From positions 1 to 41,024 of the forward strand of contig WNDQ01000036.1 of assembly GCA_009912175.1 (NCBI GenBank): 41,024 nt of DNA, read 5' to 3'. Position numbers and translations under genes: made by a program. This document shows positions 18,125 through 26,870 of this stretch, piece after piece (position 1 is the first letter of the stretch; each line of letters begins with the position of its first letter). This DNA is from Paracidovorax wautersii (GTDB taxonomy: Bacteria > Pseudomonadota > Gammaproteobacteria > Burkholderiales > Burkholderiaceae_C). The notes under the pieces are model-generated. The model had not been told where the DNA came from. It saw only the letters and a list, made by a program, of their open reading frames with translations, and did not search any database.

Positions 18125-18829
18125 TCACTCCATCACGATATGGGCGCGCTGCCCCACTTCGCGGAAGGTCTTGATCTCCTGCTCGACGCGGGCGCGGAAG
18201 GCGGGTTCGGCGACGAACACGGCTTGCAGCGCGCTTTTGTCGAACGTGGTGCGGACCGGCTCGGTGGCCATGGTGGTCTGGATGGCCGCGGCCAGGCGAT
18301 CCCGCACGGGCTGGGGCGTGCCGGCCGGCAGCGCCACGGCATACCAGCCGCTGAAGGTGGCGCCGGGCAGGCCCTGCTCGGCCACGGTTGCCACGTTGGG
18401 CAGTTGCGGCACGCGGGTCTTGCCGAACACGGCCAGGGCGCGCAGCTTGCCGGCCTGGATGTGCGGCAGTGCCGACGACAGGGTGTCGACGGCCATGTCG
18501 ATCTCGCCGCCCATCAGCGCCAGCATCGCGGGCGCGCTGCCGCGGTAGGGCACGGCCAGCAGCGTGTAGCCGTCGGCCGGCGCGCCCGCCACGGCCGCGG
18601 CGCCGATGGCCGTGCTCGCGCCTGGCCGGTTCTCGACGACGGCAGGCTGGCCTAGCCGGGCCTGCAGGTTTTCGGCCAGCACACGCGCAACCAGGTCGGT
18701 GGCGCCGCCCGGGCCGAAGGGCACGACGATCTTCAGCGGCCGCATCGGGTAATCCGCCGCCACGGCAGCCCCCAGTCCGGCACACGACAACAACAACACC
18801 GCCAAGACACGCATGCCCATTTTTTTCAT
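18125..18829 (-). CDS. Bug/TctC-family periplasmic receptor with an internal deletion
   Basis: A 234-residue protein with an intact frame and signal peptide (ending GAAVAAD). Bug-family solute receptors are normally about 320 residues. The family start (YPMRPLKIVVPFGPGGATDL, then GAPADGYTLL) and the family second half (VPYRGSAPAMLALMGGEIDM, SALPHIQAGKLRAL) are both present but joined directly. The roughly 75 residues that usually lie between GYTLL and VPYRG are absent. That segment forms part of the ligand cleft, so binding is doubtful. It is convergent with mdcH and could once have served malonate or another carboxylate (inference). Confidence 0.8.
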   Translation of the reverse strand: MKKMGMRVLAVLLLSCAGLGAAVAADYPMRPLKIVVPFGPGGATDLVARVLAENLQARLGQPAVVENRPGASTAIGAAAVAGAPADGYTLLAVPYRGSAPAMLALMGGEIDMAVDTLSSALPHIQAGKLRALAVFGKTRVPQLPNVATVAEQGLPGATFSGWYAVALPAGTPQPVRDRLAAAIQTTMATEPVRTTFDKSALQAVFVAEPAFRARVEQEIKTFREVGQRAHIVME

Positions 18830-18918
18830 GAAATCCCTCGAATGATGATCGGCCGCAACATCGGCCGGGGCTCATTGTAGGAAGCGTGCGCAGGCAGGTT
18901 CGGGCTGTGCGCCAGGGG

Positions 18919-19380
18919 TCATTCCCACTTGCGCCGCGCGGTCTCGTCGCTCTCGCGCGCGTCGACCCAGCGCGCGCCCTCGGGCGTCTGTTCCTTCTTC
19001 CAGAAGGGCGCGTCGGTCTTGAGGTAGTCCATGATGAACTCGCAGCCCGCAAAGGCCTCGCCCCGGTGCGCGGCGGCGGCGGCCACCAGCACGATCTGCT
19101 CGTGCGGCTGCAGCAGCCCGACGCGGTGGATGACGCGCACGGCCAGCAGGCCGAAACGCACACGCGCGCGCTCGACCATCTCGGCGATCGACGCCTCGGT
19201 CATGCCCGGGTAGTGCTCCAGCGCCATGCTGCTGACCGCGCTGCCGTCGTTGCGGTCGCGCACGGTGCCGACGAAGCTCACCACCGCGCCCACCTGCCCG
19301 TTGTCCGCGCGCAGTTGCGCGACTTCGGTGCTCAGGTCGAAGTCTTCGGGCTGGATGCGGATCTGGAAAGCGCGGCTCAT
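18919..19380 (-). CDS. moaE: molybdopterin synthase catalytic subunit
   Basis: A 153-residue large subunit of molybdopterin synthase. It uses the thiocarboxylate of MoaD to convert cyclic pyranopterin monophosphate to molybdopterin. Key residues are visible: Arg41 in VGTVRDRN, the His105-Arg106 pair in AAAHRGEAF, and the lysines of DYLKTDAPFWKKE (Lys121 and Lys128, matching Lys119 and Lys126 of the E. coli protein). Length is typical. It stands alone between two unrelated genes. moaD is not in the window. Confidence 0.96.
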   Translation of the reverse strand: MSRAFQIRIQPEDFDLSTEVAQLRADNGQVGAVVSFVGTVRDRNDGSAVSSMALEHYPGMTEASIAEMVERARVRFGLLAVRVIHRVGLLQPHEQIVLVAAAAAHRGEAFAGCEFIMDYLKTDAPFWKKEQTPEGARWVDARESDETARRKWE

Positions 19381-19472
19381 GGGCGTGATTGTGGCACCGG
19401 CGCGGAATGAAGCCGCCGCGCTCGGGCGACAATGCGGCGATTGCCATCCCTGGACTTCAAAGCCGCCTAGCC

Positions 19473-20471
19473 ATGACCCTCAGCGCCGCCCCCACCGATT
19501 CCCGCGCCCTGCCCGGCGTTGCCCTGTTCGCCACGGGCGGCACCATCGCGGGCAGTTCCGCCAGCAAGACCGACACCACCGACTACCTGCCCGGCGCCAT
19601 CGGCATTGCCGACCTGCTGGCAGCGGTCCCTGAGCTGGCCGGCGTGGCGCGCATCAGCGGCGAGCAGGTCGCCAACGTGGCCAGCTCCGACGTGGACCAG
19701 GCCATCCTGCTGCGCCTGGCACGCGCCCTCCACGAAAAACTGGCCGACCCGGCCATCGCCGGCGCCGTGGTCACGCACGGCACCGACATGCTGGCCGAGT
19801 CGGCCTTCTTCATCGAGCTGACCGTGCGCAGCCCCAAGCCCGTGGTCTTTGTCGGCGCCATGCGCCCGGCCACGGCCATCAGCGCCGACGGGCCGATGAA
19901 CCTGCTCAATGCCGTCACGCTGGCCGCCAGCCCCGCGGCGGCCGGGCGCGGCACGCTGATCGCGCTCAACGACCGCATCGGCTCGGCCTTCTACACACAA
20001 AAGACCAACAGCACCGCGCTCGACACCTTCCGCGCCGACGAACAAGGCGCGCTGGGCCTGTTCCTGTCGGGCCAGCCGCGCTTCTATTACGAGCCCGCCG
20101 CGCCGCTGGGCCGGCCTTTCTTCGACATCGCCGGCATCGAGGCGCTGCCGCTGGTGCCCATCCTCTACGCCCACCAGGACATGGGCCCGGCCCTGATCGA
20201 CGCGGCCATCGCGGGCGGCGCGCGTGGCCTGGTCATTGCCGGCTCGGGCAATGGCACGCTGCCCGAACCCGTCAAGCAGCGCGTGGCACAGCTGGACGGC
20301 GAAGGCTTTGTGGTCGTGCGCGCCAGCCGCGCGGCCAATGGCTTCGTCACACCCAAGAAGGAAGGCATCGCCGCCGGCATCTACAGCGCGTCCAAGGCAC
20401 GCTGGCTGCTGGCGCTGGCGCTGGCGACGGGGGCGACGCGCGAGCAGATCCGCCAGTACTTCAGCGCCTGA
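19473..20471 (+). CDS. L-asparaginase, type II-like, without signal peptide
   Basis: A 332-residue asparaginase of the bacterial (AnsA/AnsB) fold. The first catalytic Thr is in FATGGTIAGSS (Thr24), and the second with its Asp is in VVTHGTDMLAES (Thr104, Asp105). The family GAMRPATAISADGPMN block and the C-terminal domain (LVIAGSGNGTLPEPV) are present. Next to the substrate Ser (NVASSD), where E. coli AnsB has Gln59, this protein has Ser. In family knowledge that position influences glutaminase side activity. No signal peptide is visible with the start at 19473, so it is probably cytoplasmic. It is closely related to the next gene and 93 bases upstream of it. Confidence 0.92.
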   Translation: MTLSAAPTDSRALPGVALFATGGTIAGSSASKTDTTDYLPGAIGIADLLAAVPELAGVARISGEQVANVASSDVDQAILLRLARALHEKLADPAIAGAVVTHGTDMLAESAFFIELTVRSPKPVVFVGAMRPATAISADGPMNLLNAVTLAASPAAAGRGTLIALNDRIGSAFYTQKTNSTALDTFRADEQGALGLFLSGQPRFYYEPAAPLGRPFFDIAGIEALPLVPILYAHQDMGPALIDAAIAGGARGLVIAGSGNGTLPEPVKQRVAQLDGEGFVVVRASRAANGFVTPKKEGIAAGIYSASKARWLLALALATGATREQIRQYFSA

Positions 20472-20564
20472 CAAAACGCCCTGCGCCTTGGCATGGAAGG
20501 TGCTTGACACGAAGCGCACGTCGATCAGACTTGCATACCACTGTCTCTCGAAATTCGAATCCGC

Positions 20565-21629
20565 ATGAAGCTCTTTGCACCGACTCTCCTGGCCGCCGCC
20601 CTGCTGGCCGCCACGGCCACCGCCGCTCACGCCCAGACACCCGTGGCCGCCACCGCGCCCGCCGCACTGCCGGGCGTGACCATCTACGCCACGGGCGGCA
20701 CGATCGCCGGCAGCTCGGCCAGCAACACCGACACCACCAACTACAAGGCCGGCTCGATCGGCATCCAGACGCTGATCGACGCGGTGCCCGAGATGAAGAA
20801 GGTCGCCAGCGTGACGGGCGAGCAGATCGCCAACGTCGGCAGCTCCGACATCAACGGCGAGATCCTGCTCAAGCTGTCCAAGGCCATCAACGCCAAGCTG
20901 GCCGAGCCCGGCACGCAAGGCGTGGTCGTCACCCACGGCACCGACACGCTGGCCGAATCGGCCTTCTTCCTGGACATGACGGTCAACAGCCCCAAGCCCG
21001 TGGTGGTGGTGGGCGCCATGCGCCCGGCCACGGCCATCAGCGCCGACGGCCCCATGAACCTGCTCAACGCCGTCACGCTGGCCGCCAGCCCGGACGCCGT
21101 GGGCCGCGGCACGCTGATCACGCTCAACGACCGCATCGGCTCGGCCTTCTACACCATCAAGACCAACAGCACCACGGTCGACACCTTCAAGGCCGAAGAA
21201 CAAGGTTACCTGGGCGCCTTCATCGGCGCGCAGCCCAAGTTCTGGTACAGCCCGGCCACGCCCACCGGCAAGCTGTTCTTTGACGTGAGCCGCGTCACCA
21301 CGCTGCCCAAGGTCGTCATCCTCTACGCCTACCAGGACCAGGACGCGGCGCTGATCGATGCAGCGATCCGCGACGGCGCCAAGGGCATCGTGATCGACGG
21401 CTCGGGCAATGGCTCGGTCAACTCTGCGGTCAAGAAACGCATTGCCGAACTGGACCAGCAGGGCTTCCCCGTCGTGCGCGCCACCCGCACCAACAGCGGC
21501 GTGGTCACGCCCAAGACCGAAGGCATCGGCTCGGGCGTCTACAGCGCCTCCAAGGCGCGCTGGCTGTTGACGCTGGCGCTGGCGCAGGGCGCATCCGTCG
21601 CGCAGATCAAGGGCTACTTCGGCTCCTGA
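20565..21629 (+). CDS. periplasmic L-asparaginase, type II
   Basis: A 354-residue paralogue of the preceding gene with a clear signal peptide (MKLFAPTLLAAALLAATATA, cleavage after AHA). It hydrolyses L-Asn to L-Asp and ammonia in the periplasm. The catalytic motifs are IYATGGTIAGSS and VVTHGTDTLAES, and the Ser-Ser-Asp substrate motif is NVGSSD as in its neighbour. The two proteins are collinear over the full domain with long identical blocks (GAMRPATAISADGPMNLLNA), so they arose by tandem duplication, with one copy exported. It ends before a strong terminator at 21671-21712. Confidence 0.95.
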   Translation: MKLFAPTLLAAALLAATATAAHAQTPVAATAPAALPGVTIYATGGTIAGSSASNTDTTNYKAGSIGIQTLIDAVPEMKKVASVTGEQIANVGSSDINGEILLKLSKAINAKLAEPGTQGVVVTHGTDTLAESAFFLDMTVNSPKPVVVVGAMRPATAISADGPMNLLNAVTLAASPDAVGRGTLITLNDRIGSAFYTIKTNSTTVDTFKAEEQGYLGAFIGAQPKFWYSPATPTGKLFFDVSRVTTLPKVVILYAYQDQDAALIDAAIRDGAKGIVIDGSGNGSVNSAVKKRIAELDQQGFPVVRATRTNSGVVTPKTEGIGSGVYSASKARWLLTLALAQGASVAQIKGYFGS

Positions 21630-21670
21630 TCCGTTTCACGGAACATCAACAACGGGGCATGGCCCCATCG

Positions 21671-21712
21671 CGGGGCACCGGTCGATCCAGATTGGTGCCC
21701 CGTTTTCTTTTT
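21671..21712 (+). terminator. Rho-independent terminator of the asparaginase pair
   Basis: A 9-bp perfect stem, CGGGGCACC (21671-21679) with GGTGCCCCG (21694-21702), has a 14-base loop and is followed by TTTTCTTTTT. It separates the asparaginase genes from the convergent Bug receptor whose stop is at 21720. Confidence 0.9.
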
Positions 21713-21719
21713 CGACGCG

Positions 21720-22703
21720 CTATTCGACCTTGCCGATGCGCTGCACCACCTTCGCCAGCGTCCGCGCCTCCTGCGCCACGAAGGGCGTGAAGTCCGGCGT
21801 GTCGAGGTACTGCATGGAGGTGCCGGCCGCTTTCAGCGACTGGTTCGCATGCGGGTCGTTCGCGACGAAGCGGGCGGCCTCGCGCAGGCGCTCCACCACC
21901 GCGCCGGGCGTGGCCGCGGGCGCGAACAGGCCCGTCCATTGCAGGTAGACGGCCTGCACGCCCAGCTCTTTCAGGCTGGGCACGTCGGGCAGCGTGGGGA
22001 TGCGGCCCTCGCCCCAATGCGCCAGGGCGCGCAGCTTGCCGGCCTGGATGTGGCTGGCCACCGTCGACGGACCGGTCGCCACCGCGTCCACCTGGCCGCC
22101 CAGCAGCGCGGCCACCGCCGGGCCGGCGCCGGTGAAGGGCACGTGCAGCATCGAGGTGCCCACGGCCGCGTTCAACTGCTCGAAGGGAATGTGCATGGTG
22201 CCGTAGTTGCCCGACGAGCCGAAGGAATAGGCACCGGGCTTGGCGCGCAGGGCTTCGACGAACTGCGCATAGTCCTGCCAGGGGCTGTCGGCCCGCACGG
22301 CCAGCACCACCGGGTCGGCCGTGAAGCGCGCGACCGGCAGCAGTTGCGCCAGGCCGAACATGGGCCGGCGCTGCAGGACCGCGTCGGCCTCGGGCAGCAC
22401 GACGACCGACGACAGGGCCATCAGGATGCTGTAGCCGTCCGGCCTGGCCTTGGCGACCTGGGCCATGCCGATGCCGCCGCCCGCCCCGGGCTTGTTCTCG
22501 ATGACGATGGGCTGCTTGAGGAAGCGGCCCATCGCCTCGCCAACCGGGCGCGCCGCGATGTCGGCCGCCCCGCCCGGCGGGAAGGGCACCACCATCGTGA
22601 CGGCCCGGGCGGGATAGAGGTCCTCGGCCCCGGCCGGCAGGCTCGCCAGCCAGGGCATGGCGGCCGCGCCCATCAAAAGCCGCCGTCTTGTCGTGTCGGT
22701 CAT
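21720..22703 (-). CDS. Bug/TctC-family periplasmic solute receptor
   Basis: A full-length (327-residue) Bug-type receptor. The signal region TRRRLLMGAAAMPWLASL carries consecutive arginines, which may indicate Tat export. Family motifs are YPARAVTMVVPFPPGGAADI, VIENKPGAGGGIGMAQVAK, MLHVPFTGAGPAVAALLGGQ and HIQAGKLRALAHWGEGR. Such proteins capture carboxylates for TctAB-type carriers, but no TctA or TctB is present here, as is common in Burkholderiales. It follows the FAH-family gene by 42 bases on the same strand, so the two are probably one operon under the GntR sites at 23607-23748. Confidence 0.92.
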   Translation of the reverse strand: MTDTTRRRLLMGAAAMPWLASLPAGAEDLYPARAVTMVVPFPPGGAADIAARPVGEAMGRFLKQPIVIENKPGAGGGIGMAQVAKARPDGYSILMALSSVVVLPEADAVLQRRPMFGLAQLLPVARFTADPVVLAVRADSPWQDYAQFVEALRAKPGAYSFGSSGNYGTMHIPFEQLNAAVGTSMLHVPFTGAGPAVAALLGGQVDAVATGPSTVASHIQAGKLRALAHWGEGRIPTLPDVPSLKELGVQAVYLQWTGLFAPAATPGAVVERLREAARFVANDPHANQSLKAAGTSMQYLDTPDFTPFVAQEARTLAKVVQRIGKVE

Positions 22704-22745
22704 GCTGCTTGTCTCCTTTGTTTTTTGGGGGTCACCAGGCCGGGG

Positions 22746-23603
22746 TCAGCCGACCTCGCCCACTTCGCCGACTTCGTTTTCCAGCCGGCCGATGCCCGCG
22801 ATCTCGATGGCCACCACGTCGCCGCGGCGCAGAAAACGCGGCGGCGTAAAACCAATGCCCACGCCCTCGGGCGTGCCAGTGGCGATGATGTCGCCGGGCA
22901 CCAGCGTGATGCCGGCCGAGATCGTCTCGATCAAGGTCGGGATGTCGAAGATCAGGTCGCGCGTGTTGGCGTCCTGCCGCAGTTCGCCGTTGACCCAGGC
23001 CTTGACGTCGAGGTTGCCGCCGTCGATTTCGTCAGCCGTCACCGCCACGGGCCCGAGCGGCCCGAAGGTGTCGAAGGACTTGCCCAGGTGCCACTGCTTG
23101 TGGCGTTTTTGCCAGTCGCGCGCGGTCACGTCGTTGAGGATGGTGTAGCCCCACACATGCGCCAGCGCATCGGCCTTGGCAATGCCGCGCCCACCCTTGC
23201 CGATGATGACGGCCAGCTCGGCCTCGTAGTCGAGCGCGTCGCTCACGCCCGCGGCGTCCCAGATGCGCTCGCCGTGCGCGATCACCGTCTGCGGCACCTT
23301 GGAGAAGATGATCGGATCGGTGGGAATCGCATCGGCCGCGGTCTGGCCCGCGTCGAAGCCGCTCCTGGTGAACTCCTGCGCGTGGTTGCGGTAGTTCTTG
23401 CCCACGCAGAACAGATTGCGCGCGGGCCGCGGAATCGGCGCGAGCAGCTTGACCGAGGCCAGTGGCACGCCGCTGGCAATCAACGCGGCCAGGTCGTCGA
23501 CCGCACGGCCATCGGCATCGGCCAGCGGCTGCACCGTGTCGCCACCCACCAGTTGCGCCACGCGAATCTGGCCTGAGGCATTGCGAAAAGAAAGCAACTT
23601 CAT
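22746..23603 (-). CDS. fumarylacetoacetate-hydrolase (FAH) family enzyme
   Basis: A 285-residue FAH-superfamily hydrolase or lyase acting on a 2-keto acid. CVGKNYRNHAQEF opens the FAH domain. The metal-binding acids are in DYEAELAVIIGK (Glu127 and Glu129), and the conserved TARDWQKRHKQWHLGKSFDT and GDIIATGTPEGVG segments are present. Closest in style to 2-keto-3-deoxy-L-fuconate or acylpyruvate hydrolases, but the substrate cannot be fixed. The C-terminus ends in a short repeat, GEVGEVG. The ATG (23601-23603) is 4 bases from an operator and has no clear ribosome binding site. It is divergent from gntR. Confidence 0.9.
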   Translation of the reverse strand: MKLLSFRNASGQIRVAQLVGGDTVQPLADADGRAVDDLAALIASGVPLASVKLLAPIPRPARNLFCVGKNYRNHAQEFTRSGFDAGQTAADAIPTDPIIFSKVPQTVIAHGERIWDAAGVSDALDYEAELAVIIGKGGRGIAKADALAHVWGYTILNDVTARDWQKRHKQWHLGKSFDTFGPLGPVAVTADEIDGGNLDVKAWVNGELRQDANTRDLIFDIPTLIETISAGITLVPGDIIATGTPEGVGIGFTPPRFLRRGDVVAIEIAGIGRLENEVGEVGEVG

Positions 23604-23606
23604 GAT

Positions 23607-23630
23607 TTAATCCAATCTTGATCCAATTAA
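23607..23630. promoter_or_regulatory. GntR operator at the FAH gene start
   Basis: On the minus strand it reads ATTGGATCAA followed by GATTGGATTAA, two direct copies of an ATTGGATYAA unit one helical turn apart. The core ATTG-GAT-CAAT is itself an inverted repeat. It lies only 4 bases from the FAH start codon. The same pair occurs in the opposite orientation next to gntR. Confidence 0.7.
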
Positions 23631-23719
23631 ACAAAACATGAACCATTATTCCGGAAGCTTTTCCAAAAATCACCTGATATCAGGCAATTTCAGCAAAAAC
23701 TCCGAGTTTTATTCGCCAC

Positions 23720-23748
23720 GATTGGATTAAGATTGGATCAATTTAATC
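23720..23748. promoter_or_regulatory. GntR operator at the gntR gene start
   Basis: GATTGGATTAA (23720-23730) is followed directly by GATTGGATCAA (23731-23741) and TTTAATC, ending 13 bases before the gntR ATG. It mirrors the site at 23607-23630, so the shared 158-base gap is bracketed by two copies. This suggests coordinated control of both divergent transcripts by the GntR protein. Confidence 0.7.
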
Positions 23749-23761
23749 AAGAAAACCCGTC

Positions 23762-24481
23762 ATGGAAAAACCCCGCGCCCAACCCGGCCTGCGCAGCAAG
23801 GCCCAGCACGGCAGCGCCGCGCTGATGCAGCACGTGCGCAAGCGCGTGGCCGACGGCACCTGGCCCGCCGGCTACCGGTTGCCGGCCGAACGTGATCTGG
23901 TCGAGCAGTTCGGCATCGCACGCAACACGCTGCGCAAGGTCATGGACCAGCTGGAAGCCGACGGCGCCATCACGCGCCACGTCGGGCGTGGCACCTTCGT
24001 GGCCGAGACCCTCGCGCCCGCGCACGACGCCGCGCAGACGCTGCTGCAGCGCATCCACGGCGCCAGCCCCGCCGAAGTGATGGAACTGCGCCTGCTGATC
24101 GAGCCGCAGTTCGTCGAGCTGGCCGCCACGCGCGCGTCCGGGCGCGACCTGCAGCAGATCGCCCATTGCCTGGACGCCAGCGAAAAGGCAGCGACGGTGC
24201 TCGACTTCGAATACTGGGACGGCATGCTGCACCAGGCCATCCTCAGCGCCGCGCACAACACGCTGCTGACCGACTTGTACGAAGCCATCAACGGCGTGCG
24301 CAAGCAGCCCGAGTGGGAAACCCTCAAGCAGCGCAGCCTCACGCCCGAGCGGCTGGCGCGCTACCGCGCCCAGCACCGCGCCATCGTGTTGGCCCTGCGC
24401 CAGCGCGACGCCGGCGCGGCCAGCGCGGCCATCCGCCAGCATCTGCTGGAAGTGCGCGCGGGCATGATCGGCGAGGTCTGA
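23762..24481 (+). CDS. GntR-family (FadR subfamily) regulator
   Basis: A 239-residue regulator. The winged helix-turn-helix is at about residues 18-85 (YRLPAERDLVEQFGIARNTL, then GAITRHVGRGTFVAE). The all-helical FCD effector domain follows (about 105-235), with acidic and His positions typical of metal/carboxylate sensing (VMELRLLIEPQFVELAA, HQAILSAAHNTLL). It is divergent from the FAH/Bug operon and 44 bases upstream of the aldo-keto reductase. Its own TGA (24479-24481) overlaps the first base of a solo terminal repeat at 24481-24500. Likely effector: an intermediate of the pathway encoded alongside. Confidence 0.92.
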   Translation: MEKPRAQPGLRSKAQHGSAALMQHVRKRVADGTWPAGYRLPAERDLVEQFGIARNTLRKVMDQLEADGAITRHVGRGTFVAETLAPAHDAAQTLLQRIHGASPAEVMELRLLIEPQFVELAATRASGRDLQQIAHCLDASEKAATVLDFEYWDGMLHQAILSAAHNTLLTDLYEAINGVRKQPEWETLKQRSLTPERLARYRAQHRAIVLALRQRDAGAASAAIRQHLLEVRAGMIGEV

Positions 24482-24500
24482 GAACCTGTTCACGATCTTT
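24481..24500. repeat. solo copy of the palindromic-element terminal repeat
   Basis: These 20 bases are identical to the outer 20 bases of the 32-bp terminal inverted repeat of the element at 29186-29455. No second end is nearby, so it is a solo remnant or a short family member. It starts on the last base of the gntR stop codon and fills half of the gap before the next gene. Confidence 0.8.
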
Positions 24501-24525
24501 CTCCAACGAACCGGAGTCTTCTTCG

Positions 24526-25523
<998 letters not shown>

Positions 25524-25524
<1 letters not shown>

Positions 25525-25552
25525 AAAAAAACGGCCGCGCCCGCGCGCGGCC
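25524..25552 (-). terminator. Rho-independent terminator of the MFS gene
   Basis: The stem GGCCGCG (25533-25539) with CGCGGCC (25546-25552) is followed on the minus strand by G and eight T's (A's at 25524-25531). It lies 33 bases beyond the MFS stop and abuts the stop of the convergent aldo-keto reductase. Confidence 0.88.
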
Positions 25553-25584
25553 CACCTCAACACGCATGGCCGCCCCGGAGAGCA

Positions 25585-26760
25585 TCACGCCTGCGCGCGC
25601 CGCTGCAGCATGAGCACCACCCCGGCGGCAGCCACCAGCAGCAGCGCCAGCAGGCACACGCCGTGCCATCCGCCCGCGCCCCAGGCGACCGTGCCCGCCA
25701 GCGAGCCGGCCGCGCCGCCGCCGAAAGTGGCCACCATGTAGAGCGTGTTGACGCGCGCGCGGATGTCCCCGCCCAGCGCAAAGATGCGCGTCTGGTTGGC
25801 GATCTGCCCGCTCTGCAGCCCGAAGTCGAGCAGGTTGACCGCCAGCACCAGCGCCAGCAGCGAACAAGCGCCCAGCCAGCCGCCCAGCGCAAAGGCCACG
25901 GCAACCGCCACCAGCGACAGATTGACCCGGCCCGACCCGATGCGGTCGGACAGCCGCCCGGCCGTCGGCGCCAGCAAGGCCCCCAGCGCGCCATACAGCC
26001 CGAACAGCCCGGCCGCCGCCGGCCCCAGGCCGAAAGCCGGGCTGGCCAGATGAAACGCCAGCGTCGCCCAGAAGGCCGAGAACGCTGCGAACACCAGAAA
26101 ACCCAGCGCCATCGACAGGCGCAGCGGGCGATGCCGCAGCAGCGGCGGCAGCGAACGCAGCAGGTTCAGATAACCCACCGCCGCCGGGCGCGCCTGCGGC
26201 GCGGGCATCAGGCGCGGCACGATGAAGGTCAGGCCCGCCGTGAGCACGGCCGCCAGCAGATAGGGCGAGCGCCACGAGTCGAACGCCTGCGCCACGCCGC
26301 CCGAGACCGTGCGCGACAGCAAAATGCCAAGGATCAGCACCGTCTGCAGCGTGCCGATGACGCGGCCCCGATGCTCGGGCGCGGCCAGGCCGGAGACGAC
26401 CGGAATCAGCACCTGCGGCACCACGGTGCTGGCCGCGATCAGCACCGGCGTGCTTGGCGACAGGCAGGCCACCAGCAGGAACAGCGTGGTCAGGATCAGC
26501 AGAACACGCACCAGCCGGCGCGTGGCCACCGCGTCGGCCAGCGGCAGCACGAACAGAATGCCCAGCGCATAACCCACCTGCGCGCCCACCGCGACCAGGC
26601 CGACCGTCTGCTCCGGCACGCCCATGTTGACGGCGATCTGGTCCAGCAGGGGCTGGCACAGATAGACGTTGCCGACCGTGATGCCGCAGGCCGCCGCCAG
26701 CGTGGCCAGCGCGCCCTTGCCCAGCACTGGCGCCGTTTTGTTGGAGGGGGTTTCAACCAT
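25585..26760 (-). CDS. MFS transporter (probable drug/metabolite exporter)
   Basis: A 391-residue, 12-helix major facilitator. I start at the ATG at 26760 (MVETPSNK). The frame continues upstream but crosses the operators. Helix 1 region ITVGNVYLCQPLLDQIAVNM and the loop 2-3 equivalent LPLADAVATRRLVRVLLIL fit the MFS exporter (YnfM/DHA-like) pattern, and a second half-motif APTAGRLSDRIGSGRVNL is present. It is divergent from a TetR regulator with two palindromic operators in the shared gap, the standard arrangement for a ligand-induced efflux pump. The substrate is unknown. Confidence 0.9.
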   Translation of the reverse strand: MVETPSNKTAPVLGKGALATLAAACGITVGNVYLCQPLLDQIAVNMGVPEQTVGLVAVGAQVGYALGILFVLPLADAVATRRLVRVLLILTTLFLLVACLSPSTPVLIAASTVVPQVLIPVVSGLAAPEHRGRVIGTLQTVLILGILLSRTVSGGVAQAFDSWRSPYLLAAVLTAGLTFIVPRLMPAPQARPAAVGYLNLLRSLPPLLRHRPLRLSMALGFLVFAAFSAFWATLAFHLASPAFGLGPAAAGLFGLYGALGALLAPTAGRLSDRIGSGRVNLSLVAVAVAFALGGWLGACSLLALVLAVNLLDFGLQSGQIANQTRIFALGGDIRARVNTLYMVATFGGGAAGSLAGTVAWGAGGWHGVCLLALLLVAAAGVVLMLQRRAQA

Positions 26761-26813
26761 GATGTTTGTTGTATCCAGGATGCGTAAGCGTGCCGACTTG
26801 CACGGAAATAGAC

Positions 26814-26829
26814 TGCACTGTATAGTGCA
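26814..26829. promoter_or_regulatory. TetR operator 1 (MFS side)
   Basis: The inverted repeat TGCACT (26814-26819), GTAT, AGTGCA (26824-26829) sits in the gap between the divergent MFS and tetR genes. Its half-site is shared with operator 2, whose centre is 25 bases away. Confidence 0.65.
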
Positions 26830-26836
26830 ATTCTGA

Positions 26837-26856
26837 ACTGCACTGCACAGTGCAGT
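26837..26856. promoter_or_regulatory. TetR operator 2 (tetR side)
   Basis: A perfect 9-2-9 palindrome, ACTGCACTG (26837-26845), CA, CAGTGCAGT (26848-26856), ends 14 bases before the tetR ATG. It is the stronger of the two sites and probably mediates autoregulation. Confidence 0.7.
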
Positions 26857-26870
26857 CAAGAGGAAACGCC

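Noticed and set aside
20504-20509. TTGACA as a -35 promoter element for the second asparaginase
   Set aside because: No acceptable -10 hexamer lies 16-18 bases downstream; the nearest AT-rich hexamer is too far.
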